A stretch of 64,000 nucleotides of DNA from Planctomycetaceae bacterium (lineage in GTDB: Bacteria; Planctomycetota; Planctomycetia; Pirellulales; PALSA-1355). How positions within the stretch are numbered: position 1 is the first letter of the stretch; every line of letters begins with the position of its first letter. Positions 1-8,959 of this stretch are shown here, in pieces. The notes beneath the pieces were generated by a model. It ran no database searches. It saw only the letters and a list, made by a program, of their open reading frames with translations, and had not been told where the DNA came from. The stretch covers positions 184 through 64,183 of the forward strand of contig PLYM01000103.1 in NCBI GenBank assembly GCA_003153375.1. Reading direction: 5' to 3'. The position numbers were made by a program, and so were the translations under genes.

Positions 1-501
1 GCGCATGGCGGCGCCAATGAGGCGGTGTTGAAGATGCTGACTCATATCGGGCATGTGAAGAACATTCCTGCGTTCCTGGAAGAAGTGAAGGACCGCGACA
101 ATCACGAGATGCTGTGGGGCTTCGGCCATCGCGTTTACAAGAACTACGATCCGCGCGCGATCATCATCAAGCGCACCTGCGACAAGCTGCTGGCCAAGCG
201 CCACATCAACGATCCGATCTTCGAGATCGCCCAGGAGCTGGAGCGCGTGGCCCTGAACGATCCGTACTTTGTCGAGCGCAAGCTCTATCCGAACGTCGAC
301 TTCTACTCGGGCGTGATCTATCGGGCCATCGGCATTCCCGTGCAGATGTTCACCGTGTTGTTCGCCATCGGGCGGCTGCCGGGCTGGATCGCGCACTGGA
401 TGGAGATGCACGAGTCGCCGACCAAGAAGATCTGCCGGCCCCGTCAGATTTACACGGGTCCGAAAAAGCGCGACTTCGTGCCCATCGAGCAGCGGCCGTA
501 G
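1..501 (+). CDS. gltA: Citrate synthase, C-terminal part (5' end outside window)
   Basis: Citrate synthase condenses acetyl-CoA and oxaloacetate to citrate, the entry step of the TCA cycle. The reading frame is open from base 1 and begins inside the protein with AHGGANE, the substrate-binding histidine signature of the family. It continues with [14 protein letters not shown], the second histidine and arginine region, and PNVDFYSG, which carries the catalytic aspartate. It ends in the usual ...RPRQIYTGP...R tail. About 166 residues are visible, against roughly 380-430 for the whole enzyme, so only the C-terminal part is here. The truncation comes from the window edge and is not a mutation. A 364-nt gap follows before the next gene. 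Identification is secure; the type I or type II class cannot be decided from this fragment. Confidence 0.96.
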   Translation, partial: AHGGANEAVLKMLTHIGHVKNIPAFLEEVKDRDNHEMLWGFGHRVYKNYDPRAIIIKRTCDKLLAKRHINDPIFEIAQELERVALNDPYFVERKLYPNVDFYSGVIYRAIGIPVQMFTVLFAIGRLPGWIAHWMEMHESPTKKICRPRQIYTGPKKRDFVPIEQRP

Positions 502-865
502 AGGGTGGGTGTCCGTAGAAGGCCGACGCCCGTGGATCGCGAACTCTCGTCGTAAGCTCGAGCGATCGTACGCAGGTCGCGTTCCTGCTAGCACTCCGCT
601 GGGTGAACTACCGCTCGTCTGGGCCATGGTGCCGCTCGCCTATCTTGCCCGACCGGCAAGGCCCCGACGCTCTGTCGCGAGTGGGCCGCCGTTCTGCTTC
701 GGCCTTAACACCGATCCAGCCGATACCAGATGACAGACCTGTCGCGCTGCCGGCCGATTTTGCCGCTAGTGCGCCGGGTTGCTCGCTCGCCCGATCCCCA
801 CCTTGTACCCGCCTTCGATTCCGTCTTCACGCACGCCAAGCGTTCGCAATTCCCCAGGTGTGTTT
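502..865. other. 364-nt intergenic gap, nothing recognised
   Basis: This stretch lies between the citrate synthase stop and the WD40 gene. Short frames on both strands show no family resemblance or coding signature. I see no tRNA, no convincing hairpin followed by a T-run and no clear -35/-10 pair, although a promoter for the WD40 gene would be expected here. Confidence 0.5.
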
Positions 866-1909
866 ATGCGTCGGATGAAAATCATCGTGCTGGTTTGTGC
901 TTGCGCGTGCACGCTCAACGCACGCCGCGCGGCCGCCGCCGAAGAGCCCGTCCTCGAGCCCTCGCAGGTGATTGAGATTGAACGCGGAGGCCCCTCGCGC
1001 AAGCCGCCGGTGATCACGGCCGTGGCTATTGTGCCCGGCGGCGGGCTGGTGGCCACGGCTGGCGACGATCACCAGGTACACATCTGGAACGCGACCGACG
1101 GCCGCATCGTGAGGTCGCTCAAAGGACATGACGACTGGGTGCGGGCGCTGGTCTTCAGCCCCGACGGCAAGACGCTGGCCTCGGCCGGTGACGATCGCCG
1201 CGTCATTCTTTGGGAAGTCGCGACCGGTAAACGGTTGGCCAATCTGCCGACGCATCGGCACGCGATCTACTCGGTGGCCTACAGCCCCGACGGCGAGACG
1301 TTGGCGGCGGTCGGCTTCGACCACGCGGTGCGCGTTTACGATCCGCGCACCGGCAAGATGATCCGCGAGTTGACGGGGCCAGGCACCGATTTGCGCGCGG
1401 TCGTGTTCTCGCCCGACGGCAAGCAACTGGCCGTGGCCGGCCGCAACGGACAGGTGCGCGTGTGGGCCATGCCGTCCGGAGCGATGCACTTGGAATTTGC
1501 CGCCGGGGCCGGCCGCATTCGCTCGCTGGCCTATTTGCCGGCGGGCGACAAGCTCGTTTCGGCGGGCGACGGCCGCACGATCACGCTGTGGGACGCCTCG
1601 AGCGGCGAAGAAGTCTGCAAGTTCAACTGCCGCGCCGGCAAGGTGCTGGCGATGGCGGTCTGTGACGAGAACCTGATCGCCACCGGCGGCAGCGACAACA
1701 TGGTGCGGGTCTGGAACTGGCAGACCCAGACCGAGGTCAAGCCGTTCGCGGGGCACACCGGCTCGGTGGCCACGCTGGCGTTCGACCCGGCCAGCCGCAT
1801 GATCATCTCGGGCAGCTTCGATACGACGGTCCGCGTCTGGAAGCTCGATCCGCCGAGCGATCAGAAAGACACGGCCAACGGAAAGAAATATGAGTTTCAC
1901 GTTCGCTAG
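866..1909 (+). CDS. Secreted WD40 seven-bladed beta-propeller protein
   Basis: This is a 347-residue protein with a short basic N-terminus, a hydrophobic signal peptide rich in Cys and Ala (MRRMKIIVLVCACAC...) and likely cleavage near ARRAAAAEE. The rest is about seven WD40 repeats, each with the S-P-D-G-K-x-L-A-S-A-G-D-D pattern and a closing V-x-L/V/I-W, enough for one complete propeller. Such propellers are non-enzymatic scaffolds for protein or ligand binding. The frame stays open back to 779, but the ATG at 866 directly precedes the signal peptide, so I chose it. Another ATG lies three codons later. It sits 69 nt upstream of the giant repeat protein on the same strand and may be co-transcribed with it. 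No specific partner can be named. Confidence 0.82.
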   Translation: MRRMKIIVLVCACACTLNARRAAAAEEPVLEPSQVIEIERGGPSRKPPVITAVAIVPGGGLVATAGDDHQVHIWNATDGRIVRSLKGHDDWVRALVFSPDGKTLASAGDDRRVILWEVATGKRLANLPTHRHAIYSVAYSPDGETLAAVGFDHAVRVYDPRTGKMIRELTGPGTDLRAVVFSPDGKQLAVAGRNGQVRVWAMPSGAMHLEFAAGAGRIRSLAYLPAGDKLVSAGDGRTITLWDASSGEEVCKFNCRAGKVLAMAVCDENLIATGGSDNMVRVWNWQTQTEVKPFAGHTGSVATLAFDPASRMIISGSFDTTVRVWKLDPPSDQKDTANGKKYEFHVR

Positions 1910-1964
1910 GGTGACGCGCCTGGGTGTCGCCGGCGCCGTCTTGGGCTAGACGGCCGCAACTTAC

Positions 1965-1973
1965 AGGGAGGGA
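1965..1973 (+). promoter_or_regulatory. Strong Shine-Dalgarno for the GTG-started giant gene
   Basis: AGGGAGGGA lies 5 nt upstream of the GTG at 1979. This fixes the GTG as the start codon and predicts efficient initiation, in contrast to the weak or missing ribosome-binding sites of many genes in the window. Confidence 0.75.
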
Positions 1974-1978
1974 TTCTT

Positions 1979-4900
1979 GTGGGCTTGCTAAAAAAGATTT
2001 CGCGGCTGCTGGGCAACCATCGCGTCGATGATGCGCACAACACGGTGAACGGATTGCGCATTTGCCGCTTCGAGGAAGTCGAGTCAAGGCGATTGATGGC
2101 CGCCGACTTGCACGTCGGCGCCAGCTACTATGAGCCGGCCACGGGCTTGGACACGGTTCCCAACGTCTTTCAGATTGAATTCGAAGGCGGAGCAGCGGGC
2201 ACGCAGCTGACCCACCTGCAAATCAACGGCAGCAAGGACGGCAGCCCGTTGAAGTTCAATGACGCGATTTTTGACACCGCGTCGGGCGGCCTGGGGGCCT
2301 ATGGGTTCAGCCCCTTTCACGTCGTGCAGAGCACAGGCTTTCAGGTGACCGGAGTGAACGTCGTCGATGGCGGCACCGCGCTCGACTTGACGTTTTCGGG
2401 ATTTCAGGCCGGCATGAAGTTGGTCTTCACGATCGATGTCGACCAGGTGCTCTACATCGATCCCAGCCCGGGCAATGACGAAGTCGACTCGGTCGACGAA
2501 GGCGCCGAGTTTCAGCGGTCGCACTTCATCGCCGATTTCAGCGCCCCGCACTTTCACGACCTGACCACTAGCACGCTGTTCTGGGACAAATACGACGCGA
2601 ACTTCGCGGCCGCCGACAGCGCTTCGGGCACGACGCTCGATCTGCCCCCCGATCGCTATACGGATCCCACCCAGGACCAGTCGGTGCTCACCGCCGGCGC
2701 CGTGGCCGTGGCCACGCAGCAGCCGTTGCCCGACAGCATCGCGGGCGTGGTCTACGTCGACAACAACCTGAATAACCACCAGGACGCAGGCGAGCAGGGC
2801 ATTGGCAACGTCACGTTGACGCTGTTTCAGTTCAACGGCACCAGCTACGTTTCGACCGGCCTGACAACCAAGACTGATGCGCAGGGCAATTACAAGTTCA
2901 GCAACGTGCTGCCCGGTGAGTATCGGGTCGTCGAAACCCAGCCGGTTCCGTACTTCAGCGTCGGGGCCACGGCCGGCACGGTCAATGGCCAGACCCGCGG
3001 CGTCGTCACGACGCCCGATATCATCAGCGACATTAGCCTGCTGGGCGGTGAGGACAGCGTTCAGAACGACTTTGCCGAGTCGTTGCCCAACTCGATCAGC
3101 GGCCACGTCGGCAATGACACGACCGGCGATTGCGAGACGAACCCCAACACGCCGGGGATCGCGGGCGTCGTGATGCACTTGTTGGACAGCTCGGGCCAGA
3201 CCGTGGCCACGACGACGACCGACGCCAGCGGCAATTATCAGTTCACCAACCTCAATGCCGGCACCTACACCGTGCTCGAAGAGCAGCCGACCGGTTGGCT
3301 CGAGGATGACGCTCACGTCGGCTCGGCCGGCGGCGTGGTGATCAACGACGACCAGATCGGGCAGATTCCGTTGACTTCGAACGTCAACGGCATTCACTAC
3401 GACTTTTGCGAAGTGCTGCCCGTGAGCATCGCGGGGCACGTGGGTATCGACACGATTGGCGGGCAGAAAGCCACCTCGAGCATGCCCCCCATCTCGGGCG
3501 TGACGATTCAGTTGCTCGACGTCAACGGCACGGCGCTGAAAACGACGACGACCGACGCCTCGGGCAACTATATCTTCAGCGGCATGGCGCCGGGCACCTA
3601 CGGCGTACACGAAGTGCAGCCGGCCAGCTACTACGACGGCGACACCGAGGCTGGTTCCAAGGGCGGCACCGTCACCGACGACAAGATCACCAACATCGTG
3701 CTGCTCTCGGGCATGCACGCCACGGATTACGACTTCAGCGAGTTGTTGCCCAACTCGATCAGCGGTCACGTGGGCAACGACACCACGGGCGATTGCGAGA
3801 CGAATCCGAACACGCCCGGCATCGCGGGCGTCGTGATGCACCTGCTCGATAGCTCGGGCAAGACGGTCGCCACGACGACCACGGATGCCAACGGCGACTA
3901 CGAGTTCGACAATCTTCCCAAGGGCACGTACACCGTGCTCGAAGAGCAGCCAGCCGGTTGGTTGGAGGACGACGCACACGTTGGCACGGCCGGCGGCGTG
4001 GTGGTCAACGATGACGAGGTTTCGCAGATCTCGCTGACCACGAACGTGCACGGGCTCAAATACGATTTCTGCGAAGTGTTGCCGGTCTCGATCAGCGGCC
4101 ACGTGGGCATCGATACCATTGGCGGCCAGAAGGCCAACTCCGGCATGCCGCCGATATCCGGCGTTACGATTCAATTGCTCGACTCGGATGGGAACGTGAT
4201 CAAGACCACGACCACCGACGCCAGCGGCAACTACACATTCACCGGCATGGCGCCGGGCACCTATGGCGTTCACGAGTTGCAGCCGGCCGGCTATTACGAT
4301 GGCGACACGGAGGCTGGTTCCAAGGGGGGCACGGTTACCGATGACAAGATCACGAACATCGTGCTGCTGTCGGGCATGCAGGCCACGGACTATGACTTCA
4401 GCGAGTTGTTGCCCAACTCGATCAGCGGCCATGTCGGCAACGATACGACCGGCGATTGTGAAACCAATCCAAACACGCCGGGCATCGCCGGAGTCGTGAT
4501 GCACTTGCTCGACAGCTCGGGCAAGATCGTTGCCACGACCACGACCGATGCGAACGGCGATTATCTGTTCGACCACCTGATGGCCGGCACCTACACGGTG
4601 CTCGAAGAGCAGCCCGACGGCTGGCTGGAAGACGACGCCCACGTCGGTTCGGCGGGGGGCGTGGTGGTCAACGACGATGAGGTATCGCAGATCGCGCTGG
4701 TCTCAAACGTCCACGGCGTACACTACGACTTCTGCGAGGTGTTGCCCGTCACGCTCAGCGGTCACGTGGGCATCGACACGATCGGCGGTCAGAAGGCCAA
4801 CTCCAGCATGCCGCCGATTTCCGGCGTCACGATTCAATTGCTCGATTCGGGTGGCAACGTCCTGCAGAGCACGACCACCGACGGCAACGGGAACTATGTG

Positions 4901-7369
4901 TTCACCGGCATGCCGCCGGGTACCTATGGCATTCGCGAGTTGCAGCCGCCGGGATACCTGGACGGCGACACCGAGGCGGGCACCCAAGGGGGCACGGTTT
5001 CGGACGACAAGATTACCGGCATTACGCTGCTGTCGGGGGTGCACGGCACCGACTACGACTTCAGCGAATTGTTACCCAGCTCGATCAGCGGCCACGTCGG
5101 CAACGACACGACCGGCGATTGCGCGACGAACCTCAACACGCCGGGCATTGCCGGCGTCGTGATGCACCTGATCAACAGCTCGGGCCAGATCGTCGCCACG
5201 ACCACGACCGACGCGGGCGGCAATTATAAGTTCGATCACCTGGCAGGCGGCGTTTATACGGTGCTCGAAGAGCAGCCCGCCGGGTGGTTGGAGGACGACG
5301 CCCACGCGGGCTCGGTGGGTGGCGTGGTGGTGAACGACGACGAGATTTCGCAGATCGTGCTGACGCCAAACGTCACCGCCGTAAATTACAACTTCTGCGA
5401 GGTGTTGCCGGTCAGCATCAGCGGCCACGTCGGCAGCAACATCAACGGCGACTGCGAGGAAAATCCGAACACGCCAGGCATCGCCGGCGTCGTCATTCAC
5501 TTGCTGGATGCCAACGGCAACATCATTGCCACCACGACCACCGACGCCGACGGCAACTACACCTTCGCCGGATTGCCCCCGGGCGATTATGGCGTTCACG
5601 AAGATCAGCCGGCTGGCTGGTTCCAAGGCGACAGCGACGTGGGTTCCGCGGGAGGTGTTGTGACCACGACTGATACGATCACGCAGATCGCGCTGAACTC
5701 GGGCGCCAACGGCGTACACTACAATTTCTGCGAGACTCCTCCGGCGACCCTCTCGGGCTACGTGTTTCAGGACGGTCCGCCGATCCACGTCGAGAACGCC
5801 GGGGACGTCCCCGACGTGCTGGCGTTGCGCGATGGCAAGTTGACGCCCGACGATACGTTGCTGCCGGGCGTGACCCTGGAGCTGCGCGACGGCGTGACGG
5901 GCCAGCCGATTCTGGGATCGGCGGCCTTGCCGGGACTGTATGCCGCGAACCTGCCCATCACCACGGTGACCGACGCCAACGGCCACTACCAGTTCAACGG
6001 GCTGGCGCCGGGCGTGTATGGCGTGTTTGACGTCAAGCCCGCGGGATACCTTCCGGGCATCGACACGCCCGGTTCGACCGGCGGCGTGCTCGTCAGCGCG
6101 CTGATCGTGACCGATTCGGCGGTGGTGGCGCAATTGACGTCGAAGCCGGTCGACGACGCGATTCTGGGGGTGAATTTGCCCGTCGGACAAAACTCGATCA
6201 ACAACAACTTCAGCGTGGTCGTCACGGCCACGGGTATTCAGCCATTTGTGTTCCCGCAAACGCCGGGCGCGACGCCCCTGCTGGTGCCACCGGTGGCCAT
6301 CCCGTTCGTGCAGTTGACGCCGCCGCCGGTGCCGACGTTGCCCTTTTATTTGGCGCCGCAGATTCGGCAGGTCGGCGGGGCGATGTTTACGTGGCACTTG
6401 AGCGTGGTGGATGCCGGTCAGCCGCGGCAAGTGCGGCCCGATTCGGTGGCCCGGCTGATGTCGGTGCAGCCGGACGATGACGTGCTGAACGGCTATGACC
6501 TGGAAAACGGCGATTGGACCTTGGCGCCCGACGAGTTGGGCGTGGCTCCGCTCAAAGGACGGCGGTTGCGATTTGGCATTCGCGGCGGCGTACCGATCGC
6601 GGGTGACTTCGACGGCGACGGCAAGTGGGAAGTCGGTGTGTTCAAGGATGGCCGTTGGTTCATCGATTTGAACAACAACGGCGTGTGGGACGCCGGCGAC
6701 CTGTGGGCCAAGCTGGGTACGCGCAACGACATGCCGGTGACCGGCGACTGGGACGGCGACGGTAAGACCGACATCGGCATCTACGGTCCTGCCTGGTCAG
6801 GCGACCCGCGAGCGGTCGCGCACGAGCCGGGCATTCCCGACCCGAACAACGAGAACACCGGCGTTCACAAGAACATTCCGCGGCAGCCGGAGCAAACCAG
6901 CAAGGGCCAGCGCGAGATGAAACTGACCAGTGAAGGCAAGGCCCGCGCCGACCTGATCGATCACGTGTTCTTCTATGGCACGCCGGGCGATCGGCCGGTG
7001 GCGGGCGACTGGAACGGCGACGGCACGCACACCGTGGCGGTGTTTCGCAACGGCGTCTGGTGGCGCGATACGAATGGCGACGGCAAGCGGAACCACTCGG
7101 ACAAGCCAACCTACTTCGGCCAGCCCGGCGACTTGCCGGTCGTGGGCGATTTCAACGGCGACGGCATCGACGAGCTCGGCGTCTATCGCGACGGCACCTG
7201 GTACATCGACACCAACGCCAACGGCGTCATCGACGCCGAAGACACGGTGTTCCAGCTGGGCGGGCCCGGCGACCGTCCGGTCGTGGGCGATTGGAACGGC
7301 GACGGCAAGGCCGAGCCCGGCGTCTATCACGACGCGCCGTCCGCGTCGGCCAAGGCCAGCAACGATTAG
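1979..7369 (+). CDS. Giant secreted protein with tandem SdrD/Cna-B modules and FG-GAP repeats
   Basis: This 1796-residue protein starts at GTG. Near residues 35-47 it has RFEEVESRRLMAADL, matching the N-terminal element of giant exported planctomycete proteins (FE-x-LE-x-R-xL-A type). Residues about 45-250 form a unique N-terminal domain. From about 250 to 1420 come ten B-type modules of the SdrD/Cna-B fold, each with a G-x-Y-x-F core strand and a P-G-x-Y-x-V-x-E motif. Eight of these form a strict array at 3083-5737. A Pro-rich linker follows, then four to five FG-GAP/VCBS-like repeats of the form GD(F/W)(D/N)GDGK, consistent with Ca2+-binding DxDxDG loops. No LPxTG or obvious membrane anchor is seen. 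A cell-surface adhesive or structural role is inferred from architecture. The upstream WD40 gene is the nearest partner. Confidence 0.85.
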   Translation: MGLLKKISRLLGNHRVDDAHNTVNGLRICRFEEVESRRLMAADLHVGASYYEPATGLDTVPNVFQIEFEGGAAGTQLTHLQINGSKDGSPLKFNDAIFDTASGGLGAYGFSPFHVVQSTGFQVTGVNVVDGGTALDLTFSGFQAGMKLVFTIDVDQVLYIDPSPGNDEVDSVDEGAEFQRSHFIADFSAPHFHDLTTSTLFWDKYDANFAAADSASGTTLDLPPDRYTDPTQDQSVLTAGAVAVATQQPLPDSIAGVVYVDNNLNNHQDAGEQGIGNVTLTLFQFNGTSYVSTGLTTKTDAQGNYKFSNVLPGEYRVVETQPVPYFSVGATAGTVNGQTRGVVTTPDIISDISLLGGEDSVQNDFAESLPNSISGHVGNDTTGDCETNPNTPGIAGVVMHLLDSSGQTVATTTTDASGNYQFTNLNAGTYTVLEEQPTGWLEDDAHVGSAGGVVINDDQIGQIPLTSNVNGIHYDFCEVLPVSIAGHVGIDTIGGQKATSSMPPISGVTIQLLDVNGTALKTTTTDASGNYIFSGMAPGTYGVHEVQPASYYDGDTEAGSKGGTVTDDKITNIVLLSGMHATDYDFSELLPNSISGHVGNDTTGDCETNPNTPGIAGVVMHLLDSSGKTVATTTTDANGDYEFDNLPKGTYTVLEEQPAGWLEDDAHVGTAGGVVVNDDEVSQISLTTNVHGLKYDFCEVLPVSISGHVGIDTIGGQKANSGMPPISGVTIQLLDSDGNVIKTTTTDASGNYTFTGMAPGTYGVHELQPAGYYDGDTEAGSKGGTVTDDKITNIVLLSGMQATDYDFSELLPNSISGHVGNDTTGDCETNPNTPGIAGVVMHLLDSSGKIVATTTTDANGDYLFDHLMAGTYTVLEEQPDGWLEDDAHVGSAGGVVVNDDEVSQIALVSNVHGVHYDFCEVLPVTLSGHVGIDTIGGQKANSSMPPISGVTIQLLDSGGNVLQSTTTDGNGNYVFTGMPPGTYGIRELQPPGYLDGDTEAGTQGGTVSDDKITGITLLSGVHGTDYDFSELLPSSISGHVGNDTTGDCATNLNTPGIAGVVMHLINSSGQIVATTTTDAGGNYKFDHLAGGVYTVLEEQPAGWLEDDAHAGSVGGVVVNDDEISQIVLTPNVTAVNYNFCEVLPVSISGHVGSNINGDCEENPNTPGIAGVVIHLLDANGNIIATTTTDADGNYTFAGLPPGDYGVHEDQPAGWFQGDSDVGSAGGVVTTTDTITQIALNSGANGVHYNFCETPPATLSGYVFQDGPPIHVENAGDVPDVLALRDGKLTPDDTLLPGVTLELRDGVTGQPILGSAALPGLYAANLPITTVTDANGHYQFNGLAPGVYGVFDVKPAGYLPGIDTPGSTGGVLVSALIVTDSAVVAQLTSKPVDDAILGVNLPVGQNSINNNFSVVVTATGIQPFVFPQTPGATPLLVPPVAIPFVQLTPPPVPTLPFYLAPQIRQVGGAMFTWHLSVVDAGQPRQVRPDSVARLMSVQPDDDVLNGYDLENGDWTLAPDELGVAPLKGRRLRFGIRGGVPIAGDFDGDGKWEVGVFKDGRWFIDLNNNGVWDAGDLWAKLGTRNDMPVTGDWDGDGKTDIGIYGPAWSGDPRAVAHEPGIPDPNNENTGVHKNIPRQPEQTSKGQREMKLTSEGKARADLIDHVFFYGTPGDRPVAGDWNGDGTHTVAVFRNGVWWRDTNGDGKRNHSDKPTYFGQPGDLPVVGDFNGDGIDELGVYRDGTWYIDTNANGVIDAEDTVFQLGGPGDRPVVGDWNGDGKAEPGVYHDAPSASAKASND
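3083..5737 (+). repeat. Higher-order array of alternating 333-nt (A) and 330-nt (B) modules
   Basis: Modules begin at 3083 (A1), 3416 (B1), 3746 (A2), 4079 (B2), 4409 (A3), 4742 (B3), 5072 (A4) and 5405 (A5), with the end at 5737. A modules are always 111 codons and B modules 110. The A-B unit is therefore exactly 663 nt and occurs three times, then A4-A5. A modules begin SGHVGNDTTGDCETN or a close variant and end FCEVLP, so they carry two cysteines at module positions about 17 and 109. B modules begin SGHVGIDTIGGQKA and end DFSELLP without cysteine. A1 and A2 encode an identical run of more than 30 residues but differ at about a dozen codons by synonymous changes. Confidence 0.9.
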
Positions 7370-7402
7370 CGGCGGCGGTTGCGTTCGAGCCGCAGGCCGC
7401 TA
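7367..7402. terminator. Hairpin whose base is formed by two convergent TAG stop codons
   Basis: TAGCGGC at 7367-7373 pairs perfectly with GCCGCTA at 7396-7402. An inner GCGG/CCGC stem lies between them. The left arm begins with the TAG of the giant plus-strand gene, and the right arm ends with the complement of the TAG of the minus-strand coiled-coil ORF. The symmetry suits a bidirectional terminator, but there is no T-run on either side, so termination is unproven. Confidence 0.35.
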
Positions 7403-7564
7403 CTTGAGCTTGCCGAGTTCGGTCTCGGCCGAGGCGATTTCCTTTTCGAGCCGTTGGACCTCATCCCGATCGTCCATTTGCTTGCGCGCGCCGGACAACT
7501 GCTGCTGCAATCGTTGCAATCGTTGCCGCAAAACGTCCTGCTTCTTTTTCAGCTTTTTGTCCAT
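7400..7564 (-). CDS. Possible 54-residue coiled-coil small protein
   Basis: The minus-strand ATG at 7564 opens 54 codons: a lysine-rich start (MDKKLKKKQD), then leucine/glutamine/arginine heptads (VLRQRLQRLQQQL) and RLEKEIASAETELGKLK before TAG. The composition predicts a continuous coiled coil. The frame is the same as that of the hypothetical gene upstream at 7631-8314, separated by that gene's TAG and 22 further sense codons. It could therefore be a separate small gene, a readthrough extension, or the remnant of a split protein. A GGGAG lies rather far upstream of the ATG. Function unknown. The case for coding is moderate and rests on composition and the neighbouring hairpin at the stop codon. 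Confidence 0.45.
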   Translation of the reverse strand: MDKKLKKKQDVLRQRLQRLQQQLSGARKQMDDRDEVQRLEKEIASAETELGKLK

Positions 7565-7630
7565 CCGTTTGGCCGTCAGCTCCCGTTCATGGAAAGGCCG
7601 CGCGCCAGGCGTCGCGACCGTGAAAACGCG

Positions 7631-8314
7631 CTAGTGCGTCGACTCCGGCTCAGTGATTCGCCGTTTGAGCGCCCGCACGATGGCCAAGGACTCGATGGCC
7701 TGAAACTCGAAACACTCGCTCAACAGCGTGGCCGTGGAATACTCGTTGGCCTCGTTGAGCGAACGCGCCAGATCGGCCACCCGCCGAACCAGGTCGGGCG
7801 AGTCGACAATCTGTCGCGCCAGCGCCAGCGCGCCGCGCCGGGCCTGGCTGGGCTTGACGTCAAACAGCTCCGAGATCAGACGACCCGCGCTGGCGAGATC
7901 GCCTTCCTGCACCAAGGTGACGATGTTCGCGAACTCCTCGGCCAGCGCCTGCAACTGCGGACGGGGATCGGTATTGGCGGGCGCTGGCAGCGCCAGCAAG
8001 GGGGCGGGATTCGAGGCTTCGAGATCCAAGCCCGAGGGATAGGCCGAGGCCAGATCGGCGTAGATGATTTCGCTGACGGTCGCGTCGGCCGGAACGCTCG
8101 AAGCCGTCGGTGGCAGATTCGACAACATGGCGTTCAGGTGCGCCAGCCGGCCGCCGATCTGGTCATAGATCGTTTCGATCTCGCTGAGGTACGATCCGCC
8201 TTCGGCGTCCGAGGAGATTTCGTCTTCCGACTCGACGATGCGCTGCGTGAGCCGCTCGCTCAAGGCGTCGCGGGCCTTTTGCAAAATGGAGATTGCCAAG
8301 GATCGTTGATTCAT
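7631..8314 (-). CDS. Hypothetical protein, helical, ends in TAG with in-frame continuation
   Basis: This 227-residue cytoplasmic protein has no signal peptide or membrane segment. I chose the ATG at 8314 (MNQRSLAISILQKARDALSE) because the 14 codons upstream look non-coding. The sequence is Ala/Leu/Glu-rich and predicted largely alpha-helical. A Pro/Ala-rich linker (about residues 105-130) separates an N-terminal acidic part (IVESEDEISSDAEG) from a C-terminal helical domain (QLQALAEEFANIVTLVQEGD, then repeated helix pairs). The C-terminal part has a TPR- or HEAT-like feel but no repeat I can align. It follows the CopD-like gene on the same strand after about 126 nt and may be the tail of the add-cca run. 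I do not recognise the family. Confidence 0.7.
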   Translation of the reverse strand: MNQRSLAISILQKARDALSERLTQRIVESEDEISSDAEGGSYLSEIETIYDQIGGRLAHLNAMLSNLPPTASSVPADATVSEIIYADLASAYPSGLDLEASNPAPLLALPAPANTDPRPQLQALAEEFANIVTLVQEGDLASAGRLISELFDVKPSQARRGALALARQIVDSPDLVRRVADLARSLNEANEYSTATLLSECFEFQAIESLAIVRALKRRITEPESTH

Positions 8315-8440
8315 AAGTCTGCAACTCGATGAGTTCCACGTGGCCGGAGCCAGCATGTCGCGGTGCGGTGCGGGGGCGCTCGGCGGCTCCAGTGTTCCAG
8401 ATTAATCAACCAGCGTGCGACTGCAAAATACTTTTTTGCG

Positions 8441-8944
8441 CTAAGGCGTCGCCGGCCCGGAAACGGGCATTTCCGCCTGCACCGGCTGCTTGGGCACCTT
8501 GTCAGCCGTTCGCAGAATGCCCGAGATGCAGACCACCAGGACCGCCAGCGCGATGTTCAGGTTGAGCCAAAACGGGGCATTGCGCCGCACCTGGTCGGCC
8601 AGCGGCGTCTTGCCGATCAGCAGGCTGGCGACCGCAAAAATAATCATCGCCAGCAGGAATTTCACGCCGAACAGCGGGTTGTACCAGGCGGGCACGGTGT
8701 ACTTGATCGAGGTGACCGCGATGTTATAGAGTCCGCTGACGAGCAGAAATGCGATCGCGGCCTGAATGATTTTCGACCAGCGGGCCCGCAGCGCCGCGTG
8801 CAGCCGGGCCCGTTCCTCGGCCGGCCATTCGTTCAGGGTGGGCAGGACGACAAAGCGGGCAAAGACCGTGCCCCCGACGGCCACGATCGCGGCGAGGATG
8901 TGCAGCCAGCGAAACAACAGACCCAGCAGAAACGCAATGTCCAT
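8441..8944 (-). CDS. Small four-helix membrane protein, CopD-like
   Basis: This 167-residue integral membrane protein has four hydrophobic segments at about residues 5-30, 55-78, 88-112 and 124-145. The first helix carries LFRWLHILAAIVAVGGTVFARFV, a histidine-containing pattern resembling the first helices of CopD/YbaN-like and DUF2269-like membrane proteins. Those are usually thought to bind haem or copper, or to be of unknown role. The C-terminal tail is Pro-rich and soluble. It starts 15 nt after the CCA-adding enzyme stop, so the two are probably in one transcript, though no functional link is evident. The family assignment is loose; calling it only a conserved membrane protein is the safe reading. 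Confidence 0.65.
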   Translation of the reverse strand: MDIAFLLGLLFRWLHILAAIVAVGGTVFARFVVLPTLNEWPAEERARLHAALRARWSKIIQAAIAFLLVSGLYNIAVTSIKYTVPAWYNPLFGVKFLLAMIIFAVASLLIGKTPLADQVRRNAPFWLNLNIALAVLVVCISGILRTADKVPKQPVQAEMPVSGPATP

Positions 8945-8959
8945 TCGGTTCTTTCCCTT

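Noticed and set aside
2084..4642. An 852-codon open frame antisense to the module array, full of Arg/Val/His/Ala
   Set aside because: It is a by-product of the repetitive GC-rich coding strand; the plus strand has the ribosome-binding site and clear domains.
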